The notes under the pieces are model-generated. The model worked only from the letters and a program-made list of their open reading frames with translations. It made no database searches and was not told where the DNA came from. 64,000 nt of DNA. Source: Flavisericum labens. GTDB lineage: Bacteria > Bacteroidota > Bacteroidia > Flavobacteriales > Flavobacteriaceae. The number at the start of each line of letters is the position of its first letter. Position 1 is the first letter of the stretch. The translations under genes and the position numbers were made by a program. Where the stretch lies: contig NZ_JBJJBQ010000002.1 of the NCBI RefSeq assembly GCF_045446075.1, positions 496,001-560,000 of the forward strand, read 5' to 3'. This document shows positions 54,570 through 63,329 of this stretch, piece after piece.

Positions 54570-55160
54570 TTATTCCAATAAAAATACCGTTAAACTTAAC
54601 GCCCCATGGGCTCCAATAACCAGAGATTGTTCAATATCCGCAGTTTTTGAAGGGCCCGAAATAAACACCCCGAAGTCGGTGGTTTTATCGGCAAGTTTTT
54701 GATAAGCTTGATGCATGTAGGGTTCAATGTTTTCTTTTGAAAGTACTAAAACCAAATGTTTGGTTATAAACGGCAACACACGCATAGGTAAACTCTGGTC
54801 TTCCACATAAACAGCACCATTTTCTGCAACAGCCAGTTGGCTTTCTAAAATAAGAATATCAAGGTCTTCTAATTCATGAGGATTTTTAATACTGTTTAAA
54901 TCTACGGTATTGAAATCTGATGTGCCTTCTAGCGTTGAAAAGTTTACTTTGGTATCAGGCAACATCTTCGTTATTTGCGTAATGATATCTTTAGTAGATT
55001 TTGCTTGGTAAACATGGCCTCCAACAACTTCTACTTTTTTGGTGAATTCCTCAACAAGATTTAAGCCTTCATTAAATATTGCCGTGTCGATATGAGGTAA
55101 GTTCAAACGTTCTGGTTTGTTTGCTTTTATTTTGGTTAGTATTTTTTCTCTGCTTCCCAT
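54570..55160 (-). CDS. lutC: Lactate utilisation protein C
   Basis: 196 residues of the LutC/YkgG family (DUF162): SREKILTKIKANKPERLNLP, the FSTLEGTSDFNTV strand, ENGAVYVEDQSLPMRVLPF and the C-terminal TADIEQSLVIGAHGALSLTV motif, which is the family hallmark. LutC is a subunit of the L-lactate dehydrogenase complex LutABC that oxidises L-lactate to pyruvate. It follows lutB by 3 bp and is the last gene of the five-gene unit. Confidence 0.93.
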   Translation of the reverse strand: MGSREKILTKIKANKPERLNLPHIDTAIFNEGLNLVEEFTKKVEVVGGHVYQAKSTKDIITQITKMLPDTKVNFSTLEGTSDFNTVDLNSIKNPHELEDLDILILESQLAVAENGAVYVEDQSLPMRVLPFITKHLVLVLSKENIEPYMHQAYQKLADKTTDFGVFISGPSKTADIEQSLVIGAHGALSLTVFLLE

Positions 55161-55163
55161 GGC

Positions 55164-56540
55164 TTAATTGTCTTTTTTACTCTGTTGTCTTTCGTTGTAC
55201 CAATCATCAAAACTCTGTTTCTGCCCTTCAGGTAAATCCCGTGCTTTACCCCATGCATTGGGTTTCGAGTTAATTACCGATTTTGGTAAATTTCGAAGTG
55301 ACCAACGCGCTATTTTGCCCACTTTTTCAAATTGTTTGGGTTTGGCAAATATGCTACCCATTATTTGCATCGATTTCTTTTTAATAAAAGGCTGCGGTGT
55401 GTTTTGGGTGATGATTTGTCGCCATTTATACAATTGCGCATGAATATCAATTTTAACAGGACACACATCGCTACATGAGCCACATAGAGTAGAAGCGAAG
55501 GGTAAGGAACTATGTTTTGTTAAATCTTTACCTGGTGAAAGAATAGAACCTATAGGCCCTGGAATGGTAGCATCGTAACTATGGCCGCCACTTCGTCTGT
55601 AAATAGGACAGGTATTCATGCAAGCACCACAACGAATACAGTGCAATGAGGCTCTAAAATCGGGTCGGCTTAATTGTTCCGAACGCCCGTTATCCACAAT
55701 AACGATATGCATTTTTTTGCCTTTACTCGGCTTTTTAAAATGCGATGAATACGTCGTAACGGGTTGCCCAGTAGCTGATCGCGCCAACAACCTTAAAAAG
55801 ACTCCTAAATGCTCCTGTTTAGGAATAATTTTTTCAACCCCCATGCAGGCAATATGAACGGGCGCTAAATGCGCACCCATATCGGCGTTTCCTTCATTGG
55901 TACAAACCACAAAACCACCAGTTTCAGCAATGGCAAAATTAACGCCCGTAATAGCGGCATCGGCTTCAATAAATTTTTGCCTAAGGTGCTTTCTGGCTTC
56001 ACCGGTTAAATATTGCGGGTCGCCGTCACATGGTTTGGTACCTAAGTGCTCTTGGAACAACTCATCTACCTCATGTTTGTTTTTATGTATGGCAGGCAGT
56101 ACGATATGGCTGGGTGGTTCTTTTGCCAATTGCACAATGCGTTCACCCAAATCGGTGTCGATGACTTCAATGCCATCTGCTTCTAAATAGGGGTTTAAGT
56201 GGCATTCTTCAGTCAACATCGACTTACTTTTTACCACTTTTTTGGCATTGTTTTCCTTTAGAATTTTATGAACAATTTGATTGTGCTCTTCCGCATCAGC
56301 AGCCCAATGCACTTCAACACCATTTTTATTGGCGTTAGTTTCAAATTCTTCTAAATACGTATCCAAATTGGAAAGCATGTGTGCTTTGATGCCGTGCCCT
56401 AGATTTCTGAGGTCTTCCCAACCCTGAACATGATGCACCGACTTATCGCGTTTATGGCGTACAAACCATAAGGCTTTGTCGTGCCAATCGACTTTCTTTT
56501 CGTCCTTGTTAAATATGCTTGCTAATTCCGGATGGCTCAT
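55164..56540 (-). CDS. lutB: Lactate utilisation iron-sulfur protein B
   Basis: 458 residues. The N-terminal DUF162-like part (AITGVNFAIAETGGFVVCTN) is followed by two 4Fe-4S binding motifs, CIRCGACMNTCPIYRR and CGSCSDVCPVKIDI, and a C-terminal LutB tail. It is the electron-transfer subunit of the cytoplasmic L-lactate oxidation complex. The gene is 17 bp from lutA. The size equals that of B. subtilis LutB-type proteins (about 470). Confidence 0.94.
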   Translation of the reverse strand: MSHPELASIFNKDEKKVDWHDKALWFVRHKRDKSVHHVQGWEDLRNLGHGIKAHMLSNLDTYLEEFETNANKNGVEVHWAADAEEHNQIVHKILKENNAKKVVKSKSMLTEECHLNPYLEADGIEVIDTDLGERIVQLAKEPPSHIVLPAIHKNKHEVDELFQEHLGTKPCDGDPQYLTGEARKHLRQKFIEADAAITGVNFAIAETGGFVVCTNEGNADMGAHLAPVHIACMGVEKIIPKQEHLGVFLRLLARSATGQPVTTYSSHFKKPSKGKKMHIVIVDNGRSEQLSRPDFRASLHCIRCGACMNTCPIYRRSGGHSYDATIPGPIGSILSPGKDLTKHSSLPFASTLCGSCSDVCPVKIDIHAQLYKWRQIITQNTPQPFIKKKSMQIMGSIFAKPKQFEKVGKIARWSLRNLPKSVINSKPNAWGKARDLPEGQKQSFDDWYNERQQSKKDN

Positions 56541-56557
56541 AGTTTTCGGTCTTTGGT

Positions 56558-57295
56558 TTAGAGATTACTATTTAAAATTTCAGCAATATGCAGAATTTTT
56601 AAAGGCTGTTTGTTTCGGGTTACCAAGCCTTCTAAATGCATCAAGCATGACGTATCTGTGGCTGTTATCACTTCAACACCGCTTTCTAAATGGTCATTTA
56701 TTTTGTCCTTGCCCATTTTTACCGAAACAGCTTCTTCGGTAACCGCAAAGGTTCCGCCAAAACCACAACACTCATCACCTCGTTTTAGGGGCATAAGCTC
56801 AACACCATTTACTTCTTTCAGCAGTTCTTCAATGTATGAATACTCAGGTGTAACGCGTTCTGAACAAGAGCCTAGGCGTAGTCCTCGTAAACCGTGACAA
56901 CTTTTGTGCACCCCAACTTTATGCGGAAATGAAGCGCCTAAATCTTTAATCTTTAAAACGTTTAAAATGAAGTCACAAAGTTCGTAAACATTGTTTCTAA
57001 CTTTGGTAACATCATCCGTTTGCGGAATAATGTCATAGTGTTTTTTAACATGGTAGGCGCAACTTCCTGAAGGTGTTACAATGTAATCGAAGTCTTTAAA
57101 GTTGTTTACAAAATGGTTGCAAGCTCCAATGGATTCAGATTCGTATCCTGAATTGGCCATAGGTTGCCCACAGCAGGTTTGCCCAGATGGATAAACCACT
57201 TCAATATTCAGCTTTTCCAAAAGTTCAAGCGTGGCTTTCCCTACTTGTGGATACAGTTGATTGATATAACACGGAATAAATAAGCCTACTTTCAT
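56558..57295 (-). CDS. lutA: Lactate utilisation CCG-domain protein A
   Basis: 245 residues with two CCG cysteine-rich domains: TCCGQPMANSGY near residue 41 and ECCGFGGTFAV near 175, each with its partner cysteines. This doubled CCG arrangement binds a non-cubane iron-sulfur cluster in heterodisulfide-reductase-type proteins. It is LutA, the third part of the L-lactate oxidation complex. It starts 9 bp after the FAH-family gene. Confidence 0.94.
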   Translation of the reverse strand: MKVGLFIPCYINQLYPQVGKATLELLEKLNIEVVYPSGQTCCGQPMANSGYESESIGACNHFVNNFKDFDYIVTPSGSCAYHVKKHYDIIPQTDDVTKVRNNVYELCDFILNVLKIKDLGASFPHKVGVHKSCHGLRGLRLGSCSERVTPEYSYIEELLKEVNGVELMPLKRGDECCGFGGTFAVTEEAVSVKMGKDKINDHLESGVEVITATDTSCLMHLEGLVTRNKQPLKILHIAEILNSNL

Positions 57296-57304
57296 ATAAA
57301 TATT

Positions 57305-58162
57305 TTATTTTTTAAAAGGCACTACCTTTTGTTTTGAAGTTCCCAAACCTTCTATACCCAATTCTACAACATCACCGGCTTTTAAATAAACAGGCGGATT
57401 TAAACCTAAACCAACACCAAATGGTGTGCCTGTTGAAATGATATCACCCGGAAGTAAAGTCATAAATTGACTAATGTGACTTACGGATTGTTGTACGTTA
57501 AAAATGAAATCGGAAGTAGAGCTGTTCTGCATAATTTCACCATTCAATTTCAGCCATAAATTAAGATTGTTGGGATCGGGGATTTCATCGGTTGTGGCAA
57601 TAAACGGCCCGACAGGAGCGAAGGTGTCGCACCCTTTACCTTTACACCATTGTCCTGAGCGTTCAATTTGAAAAGCACGTTCACTCACATCATTGTGTAA
57701 AACATAACCGGCTATGTGATCGAAAACTTCATCTTCTTCAATGTAAGATGTCTTTTTTCCAATAACGATTGAAAGTTCTACTTCCCAATCTGTTTTTGTG
57801 CTGTTTTTTGGCAGCATAATGTCATCGTTTGGGCCAACCATAGCCGTGGTTGACTTAAAGAACAATACGGGTTCTTTAGGTACTTCCATGCCGGCTTCGG
57901 CGGCATGTTGCGCATAGTTGAGTCCGATACAAACAATTTTTGACGGACGGGTTAAAGGCGCACCCAAACGTATATTATCGTCTATTTCCGGGCAGCTATC
58001 ATGATTGTTTTCTAACCAAGATTTAAGTTTTTCAATGCCGTTGTTTCCAAAGAATGCTTCGTTATAATCTGAGCCAAAAGCAGATACATCTATTTTAGTT
58101 CCGTTTGCCAATTGTACTCCTGGTTTTTCTTCACCTACAGCACCAAATCGTATTAATTTCAT
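57305..58162 (-). CDS. FAH-family hydrolase, 2,4-diketo-3-deoxy-L-fuconate/-rhamnonate hydrolase candidate
   Basis: 285 residues of the fumarylacetoacetate hydrolase fold. The Mg2+-binding acids are in WEVELSIVIGKK and HNDVSERAFQIE; the catalytic start is KIVCIGLNYAQHAAE and the final part GDIISTGTPFGVG is conserved. Members in this branch cleave 2,4-diketo-3-deoxy-L-fuconate or -rhamnonate to pyruvate and L-lactate. The neighbours fit exactly: an SDR that would make the diketo acid, and LutABC that oxidises L-lactate. It could also be a different acylpyruvase. Confidence 0.87.
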   Translation of the reverse strand: MKLIRFGAVGEEKPGVQLANGTKIDVSAFGSDYNEAFFGNNGIEKLKSWLENNHDSCPEIDDNIRLGAPLTRPSKIVCIGLNYAQHAAEAGMEVPKEPVLFFKSTTAMVGPNDDIMLPKNSTKTDWEVELSIVIGKKTSYIEEDEVFDHIAGYVLHNDVSERAFQIERSGQWCKGKGCDTFAPVGPFIATTDEIPDPNNLNLWLKLNGEIMQNSSTSDFIFNVQQSVSHISQFMTLLPGDIISTGTPFGVGLGLNPPVYLKAGDVVELGIEGLGTSKQKVVPFKK

Positions 58163-58189
58163 ATTGAATATTGTTATTTTTTTAGTTTA

Positions 58190-58972
58190 TTAATTTCCGT
58201 TAAGGGTTACAAATCCACCATCAATGGCATAGTTTGAACCCGTGATAAAAGCCGCTTCATCAGAACATAAAAAGAGTACCAAATCAGCTATTTCCTGTGT
58301 GCTTCCCATTCGGCCAATGGGTTGTGTTTTTGAAAGTTTTTCAAACATTTCCTCCTCTTTTCCTGGATAATTTTTCTTTATAAAACCGTCAACAAATGGC
58401 GTATGTACACGGCCTGGTGCAATACAATTGCAACGAATGCCATCTTTTATGTAATCTTTGGCGATGGAGTAGGTCATGGTAAGAACTGCTCCTTTGGTCA
58501 TGGAATATGCAAACCGGTCATTGATTCCAACGGTTGAAGCAATAGAAGCTAAATTGAGGATAACCCCGTTTTTTTGGCTTTTCATGCCAGGTATAACCGC
58601 TTTTACACAGTTGTAAACACCTTTTATGTTTACGTTATAAAGTCGGTCTAATTCGGCTTCTTCAACGTTTTCCACATTACCAACATGGGCAATACCCGCG
58701 TTATTTATTAGGATACTGATATTCTCGTTCTCAGAAATTTTATTGATAATCTCGAAAACATTTTGTTGGTCGGCAACATCACATTTATGCGCTTCTGCAT
58801 GCCCACCTTGTTTTTTTATTTTGGAAACTACTAGTTGCGCTGCCTCTAAATTAAAATCGAGGATATGAACTTTAGCATCTTGTTCGGCAAAGGTTAAAGA
58901 AATGGACTCGCCAATACCGCTGCCACCGCCAGTAACAACAGCGACTTTATTTTTTAAACTGAATTTTGTCAT
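58190..58972 (-). CDS. Short-chain dehydrogenase, 2-keto-3-deoxy-L-fuconate 4-dehydrogenase candidate
   Basis: 260 residues of a classical SDR: VTGGGSGIGESIS, NNAGIAH, catalytic YSMTKGAVL and APGRVHTPFVDGF. DGGFVTLNGN closes the protein. It is the first gene of the unit and is followed by the FAH hydrolase, which suggests it oxidises C4 of 2-keto-3-deoxy-L-fuconate or -rhamnonate. The only upstream element is a promoter-like box with a 14-bp palindrome. Confidence 0.87.
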   Translation of the reverse strand: MTKFSLKNKVAVVTGGGSGIGESISLTFAEQDAKVHILDFNLEAAQLVVSKIKKQGGHAEAHKCDVADQQNVFEIINKISENENISILINNAGIAHVGNVENVEEAELDRLYNVNIKGVYNCVKAVIPGMKSQKNGVILNLASIASTVGINDRFAYSMTKGAVLTMTYSIAKDYIKDGIRCNCIAPGRVHTPFVDGFIKKNYPGKEEEMFEKLSKTQPIGRMGSTQEIADLVLFLCSDEAAFITGSNYAIDGGFVTLNGN

Positions 58973-59012
58973 TGATGTTTAGTTTAGAATCCGTCCAGTT
59001 TTAGGACTATCA

Positions 59013-59029
59013 CAAAATTACATGTAATT
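59013..59029 (-). promoter_or_regulatory. -7 box and overlapping 14-bp palindrome upstream of the SDR-FAH-lut operon
   Basis: On the minus strand TAATTTTG (59020 to 59013) fits the -7 consensus; no clear -33 element precedes it. AATTACATGTAATT at 59016-59029 is a perfect palindrome that overlaps it. The start would fall about 34 bp before the SDR gene. A repressor bound here would block the promoter. The adjacent AraC protein is one possible regulator, though AraC sites are usually direct repeats. Confidence 0.45.
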
Positions 59030-59120
59030 AGAACACCAGACTTCCTAAAATTTGATGGAATATGATACTATTTTTGCTCTAATAGAAATTATGCTTAAAA
59101 TTAAGCAAATTCAATCATAT

Positions 59121-59993
59121 CTAAGCGCTGGTTTTACTTCGATTTTCGAGATATTCTGACGGTGTACAATTCATAACCAATTTAAACTGCCTATTGAAGT
59201 TTGAAATGTTATTGAATCCAGATTCGAAACAAATATTTGAAATGTTGAATTTGTTTTCTAACAATAGTTTGCACGCATAACCAATACGGATTTCGGTAAC
59301 GTATTTTGAAAATGTTTTTTTGTTGACTCGTTTAAAATATCTACTGAAAGCTGAAGGATTCATATTGGCTATTTCGGCAGCTTTATCGAGTGTGATGTCT
59401 TGATTGAAATTTTTAAAAATATAGGCCTGAACATTATCTTGGGTATCACTTTTTGAAGCTTGAAAGGAATTTACAAACCCTTGACTGGAAAGTCGTTTGG
59501 TCTCTTTGTGTTTGGCCAATGCGTTAAGAATATTCAAAAAAGCCATGGTTTTTTCAAAGCCCTCTAGTTCCAGCATGTTTTGAATATCGGAAATGAGCTT
59601 TCTTTCAATATTTTGAAACTTAAGTCCGAAACGAGCACGCTCAAATAATTCTAAAATATGAATCATTTCGGGTGTTTCAAAAAATTTGGGCCCGAGATAA
59701 TCTTGTTTAAAATGAATGGCAATGGCTTTGGCGGTTTGTTTTGAAGTTTGCTTAAAATAGCCTTCATCATTTTGCCACATGTGCGGCAAGTTTTTTCCAA
59801 TTAAAACCACATCCCCAATACCAAATTTTTCAACGCTATCGCCAATAAAACAAGTACCCTCACTTTTTAAAACCACGACTAGTTCCAATTCTGGGTGGTA
59901 GTGCCATATTTTTAAAAAATAAGGGTACTCATTAACTTTTGTAGCAAATGAGCTATTACTTAGATTGCTTCGATCTAAAAAATGGAGTTTCAT
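59121..59993 (-). CDS. AraC-family transcriptional regulator
   Basis: 290 residues. The N-terminal cupin ligand domain includes WHYHPELELVVVLKSEGTCF and GDVVLIGKNLPHMW. Two C-terminal helix-turn-helix motifs follow: DKAAEIANMNPSAFSRYFKR and NISNICFESGFNNISNFNRQF, then PSEYLENR. Such sensors bind sugars or sugar acids. It lies on the same strand directly upstream of the SDR-FAH-lut operon, so L-fucose or L-rhamnose intermediates are likely inducers, by context only. Confidence 0.9.
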   Translation of the reverse strand: MKLHFLDRSNLSNSSFATKVNEYPYFLKIWHYHPELELVVVLKSEGTCFIGDSVEKFGIGDVVLIGKNLPHMWQNDEGYFKQTSKQTAKAIAIHFKQDYLGPKFFETPEMIHILELFERARFGLKFQNIERKLISDIQNMLELEGFEKTMAFLNILNALAKHKETKRLSSQGFVNSFQASKSDTQDNVQAYIFKNFNQDITLDKAAEIANMNPSAFSRYFKRVNKKTFSKYVTEIRIGYACKLLLENKFNISNICFESGFNNISNFNRQFKLVMNCTPSEYLENRSKTSA

Positions 59994-60069
59994 ATGTCAA
60001 AACACTATTCTTTTTTATTAGCCCAAAGATAACATTAAAACAGTATCGTAGCAAAAATAGTATTATCGA

Positions 60070-62235
60070 TTAGGGCATGGGGTTTAATCCTTCCCATTTT
60101 ACGTTCCATGTACCATCTTTTGGAAAACCTGGATTTTCGATGGTGTTGCCATCATAACCAGCACACATTAACGCAACGGCCGATAAGTAGCCTCCATTTC
60201 CCGGAAGATATAACGTTAACCTTGGTGTTTGGTAATTGTGCCCTCCAGGTAAATAGGTGTTTGTCGTTTCGTCACGGAACAATGCCTTAATGGCATCTTC
60301 AGGTCGGTTTAAACGGGTAGCCGCCATGGCTTCCAAAGGAAAATCCCAACCCCAAGTATGGTTCCATGTCCAAACTTCATCAACTACATCAAAGGTTCTG
60401 TTCATGGTTGGAATATCGATGTAATTATTATGTGGCAAATAGCTGATAGCTCCTAAAACCGCTGGGTGATCTATTTTATGTTCGCCGGTTTCAGAATACG
60501 AATTAGGAACACTTTCAGCAACCAAATACACGCCGTCTTTTTGTGCCATGGGCGATAGTTTATTTATTATTTTTTGCCAATCTTCCTTAGGTTCTAAATT
60601 CAATCTTTTTCGCCATTCTAGAGCCTTTTCCAAAGCCCACTTCCAATAAGATAGTTCCATGGGTGGATTAAAAGTTTCTGTTTTATCAAAACATTCCTGA
60701 GCGGGAATAACACCTTTACCTAGGTTATATCTATCATTTTCTTCATCGTAAGTTGGGAAGGATGCCATGAATTCCGCCGTTTCAAAAATAAGTTTTTGGT
60801 ATTTTTCCAGATTTTCTTGAGTTGGGTTGTTTCTGTATATTAACTCTGCTAAATAAATAACATGAGGTTGTTGCCAAATTAAAAATGACCCAACGTTTGA
60901 TGGTGCCTCACCGCCTTTGTGGTCGGTCATTTTTTGCCAACGTACGCCTTTGTAGCCTTGTCGTTCGGCAATTTCTTTAGCGCCATCAAAAGCATCAAAA
61001 TACCAATGCATACTGTTTTCTAATAAGTCGGTTCGCCCCCAAAGCGGATAGTGAGCCCCGTGCCACCAGTACATTTCCATGTGTGGCTTACCATACCAAC
61101 TATTATAAGTCAACCCAGTTTCTTGAACGGGATAGTTTCCAGCGCATTGAGAGCGCGTTAAATATTGTGATAATACTACTCGTCTTTCCAATTCGAAAGC
61201 TCTCGAATCAGTACATTCTGAAAAATCCACAGCAGCACCAGTTTGCCAAAATGTTTCCCACATCAATTGGCTGTTTTGTTCAACGGCGGCAAAGCTTTCC
61301 AAGGTAATTTCAGGTTTTGTTTCTGAAAACTGAACGGTAGCTTGAAAGTTATCTTTAGTATTAGGGGAAATCGTGTAAAAATGGTCTTCGATTTTTGAAA
61401 TTTCGCCGTCCGAAGACAGGTTTGCTGATACAAAATACTGGTCGTTATCTAACGTTCTACTGAAAACGAAATGGTTCCCTGTTTCATTATCAACTGTGGT
61501 TTGATGCTTTTCGCTGTCGTTATAATTTATGCCTCTATCTGAAAATTGGTTAGTAGGGTACGGAAATCTAAATTTCAACTTGATGCGTTTTTGCTCCAAC
61601 AAAGGGGATTCAATTTTGGCTGAAACGGCATCAGTTTTAGAATTACAGTAAGTGGTGACTTTTATAGGATCACCTTCAACTGTAAAATTACTTTCTATGT
61701 TACCTGTCCATAAATTAAGCTGCTGATTGATATTTTTAATATCGTGTGTAGTCGCTAAACTACCATCTTCCTTTAAAATTTGTAAACCAAAATTGCCTAA
61801 CTGAAGTCGGTGCGGATTGGCTCTGAAGTAATCGGCTGCTGCCATTGCGCGTTCATCTGCTCGGTTCTGAATGGCATATAAACTGTTTGGGTTTCCGTTG
61901 AAATTATAACTTTTTAGAGTTTCGGAATGTTTGAAATTTTCGGTATTTGGTGAGGTATGCCAACCCCATTCTGATTGTGTTCCCAAAGGCACACCGTTTC
62001 CGTAAAACTCAGGGAACGATTGAAGTCCGGTAGCGTCAACCGTAAATGAAAATTTACCGTTACCTACGTTTAAGGAGCCTAAGGTGTCTATTTCTGTGAT
62101 GTTTACGTTATGCCTAGTAACCACGGCATGTCTATCAATTTTTTCTGCTTTTTCTGGTTTTTTTTCTTTTTCATTGCACGAAAAAATCGTAGAAAACGTA
62201 AGGAGTAAAAGTAAATAAAGGTTAGTTTTTTTCAT
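60070..62235 (-). CDS. Six-hairpin ((alpha/alpha)6-barrel) glycosidase-like lipoprotein
   Basis: 721 residues with a lipoprotein signal (FSTIFSCNEK, lipobox Cys20). A beta-sandwich N-terminal region (about 50-330) precedes an (alpha/alpha)6 barrel: MYWWHGAHYPLWGRTDLLE, FNPPMELSYWKWALEKALEW, WTWNHTWGWDFPLEAMAA. The layout fits clan GH-L-like families (GH15/65/95) but I cannot assign one family. Likely an outer-membrane or periplasmic exo-glycosidase, possibly removing fucose or rhamnose. It is 15 bp from the following gene and same strand. Confidence 0.72.
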   Translation of the reverse strand: MKKTNLYLLLLLTFSTIFSCNEKEKKPEKAEKIDRHAVVTRHNVNITEIDTLGSLNVGNGKFSFTVDATGLQSFPEFYGNGVPLGTQSEWGWHTSPNTENFKHSETLKSYNFNGNPNSLYAIQNRADERAMAAADYFRANPHRLQLGNFGLQILKEDGSLATTHDIKNINQQLNLWTGNIESNFTVEGDPIKVTTYCNSKTDAVSAKIESPLLEQKRIKLKFRFPYPTNQFSDRGINYNDSEKHQTTVDNETGNHFVFSRTLDNDQYFVSANLSSDGEISKIEDHFYTISPNTKDNFQATVQFSETKPEITLESFAAVEQNSQLMWETFWQTGAAVDFSECTDSRAFELERRVVLSQYLTRSQCAGNYPVQETGLTYNSWYGKPHMEMYWWHGAHYPLWGRTDLLENSMHWYFDAFDGAKEIAERQGYKGVRWQKMTDHKGGEAPSNVGSFLIWQQPHVIYLAELIYRNNPTQENLEKYQKLIFETAEFMASFPTYDEENDRYNLGKGVIPAQECFDKTETFNPPMELSYWKWALEKALEWRKRLNLEPKEDWQKIINKLSPMAQKDGVYLVAESVPNSYSETGEHKIDHPAVLGAISYLPHNNYIDIPTMNRTFDVVDEVWTWNHTWGWDFPLEAMAATRLNRPEDAIKALFRDETTNTYLPGGHNYQTPRLTLYLPGNGGYLSAVALMCAGYDGNTIENPGFPKDGTWNVKWEGLNPMP

Positions 62236-62250
62236 TATTTAGAGTGTGTT

Positions 62251-63327
62251 TTAAGAATTGATTTTAAAAATAAAACTTGATGCTGTTTCGTATTTTCCGC
62301 CCTGCGAGGCAGTAAAAAGATATGTAGGTTTTCCTTTTTGAAATAGAATCTGTGGTCTTTCGGCTCTGCCATAGCGATTTAAATGTTTGGGGGCTGGTGG
62401 CTGATTAACGTATTCATGGAGTTGCTGATAGCCTATTTGAGGTTCTGACCAAAGTTTACCGTCATCGGATTCCATGTATAGACCCATATCAATACCATAA
62501 ACGCCCAAATCTCTAGTGAGCATTTTAAATTTTCCGTCTTCACACCATACAAAGGCATCTTCGCATTGTTCGTTATTTCCCATGTGATGATAATCTATGA
62601 CGGGATTGCCTTCATATTTTTTATATGGTCCAAAAAGTGATTTTGAAGTTGCTAATCCGTACTTACGGTTTCCCCTGATTTTAAATTTAGGATGAATATA
62701 GCCTTCAGTATCAAATGATTTGTAATATAACCAATACTCACCATTTGGATGTTTAAAAAACGATGGATTTGTTGTACAATGGTCGTCCCATTCGCCAGCT
62801 TTTCCAGGTAGTAATAACGGTTCATCGGGTCGTGTCCAGGGGCCATAAAGTGAATCGGCCGTAGCTAAGCCAATACGTTGTGTATTCAATTTTCCGTTGG
62901 AATTCCCCATAAAAAACAACGCATATTTTCCATCTACAAAATGGATGCTGGGGTTGTGGCACGTGGTGGCATCCCAATAGCCTTCGCCACGAGGAGCTAA
63001 AACTGTGTCGACATACTCATAAGGACCTTCAGGTCTATCGGCCACGGCATGGGCAATTTCAGATGCGTGCGTCCAGCCACTCATGCTTTTTGCTTTTGGC
63101 CATCTCGAAAAAAACACATGTATTTTACCATTGGGACCTTCAATGGGGCTGTTGCACCAAACATAATAACCTTTAAACTCTAAAGCTCTTCCGACTGGTG
63201 ATAATTTTTTTTCAAAATCAGAAATTTTTGGCTGTTGATTTTGAATTAAAAAATTAAAAGCATTTAAAGGGAGTAATGTGCCTAATGAGGTCAATGCACT
63301 TGATGCTAAAAACTCTTTTCTGTTCAT
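62251..63327 (-). CDS. Five-bladed beta-propeller glycoside hydrolase-like protein (clan GH-F/GH43-like)
   Basis: 358 residues. The N-terminus (NRKEFLASSALTSLGTLLPL) is a signal of the kind common in secreted Bacteroidota hydrolases. Repeated propeller blades are visible: PNGKIHVFFSRWPKAKSM, GYWDATTCHNPSIHFVDGKY, HPNGEYWLYYKSFDTEG, EQCEDAFVWCEDGKFKML. The fold is shared with GH32, GH43, GH68 and GH117. Asp and Glu residues in WDATTCHNP, WDDHCTTNPS and NEQCEDAFVW could be catalytic. The family is not assigned. It is 15 bp before the six-hairpin gene. Confidence 0.72.
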   Translation of the reverse strand: MNRKEFLASSALTSLGTLLPLNAFNFLIQNQQPKISDFEKKLSPVGRALEFKGYYVWCNSPIEGPNGKIHVFFSRWPKAKSMSGWTHASEIAHAVADRPEGPYEYVDTVLAPRGEGYWDATTCHNPSIHFVDGKYALFFMGNSNGKLNTQRIGLATADSLYGPWTRPDEPLLLPGKAGEWDDHCTTNPSFFKHPNGEYWLYYKSFDTEGYIHPKFKIRGNRKYGLATSKSLFGPYKKYEGNPVIDYHHMGNNEQCEDAFVWCEDGKFKMLTRDLGVYGIDMGLYMESDDGKLWSEPQIGYQQLHEYVNQPPAPKHLNRYGRAERPQILFQKGKPTYLFTASQGGKYETASSFIFKINS

Positions 63328-63329
63328 TT

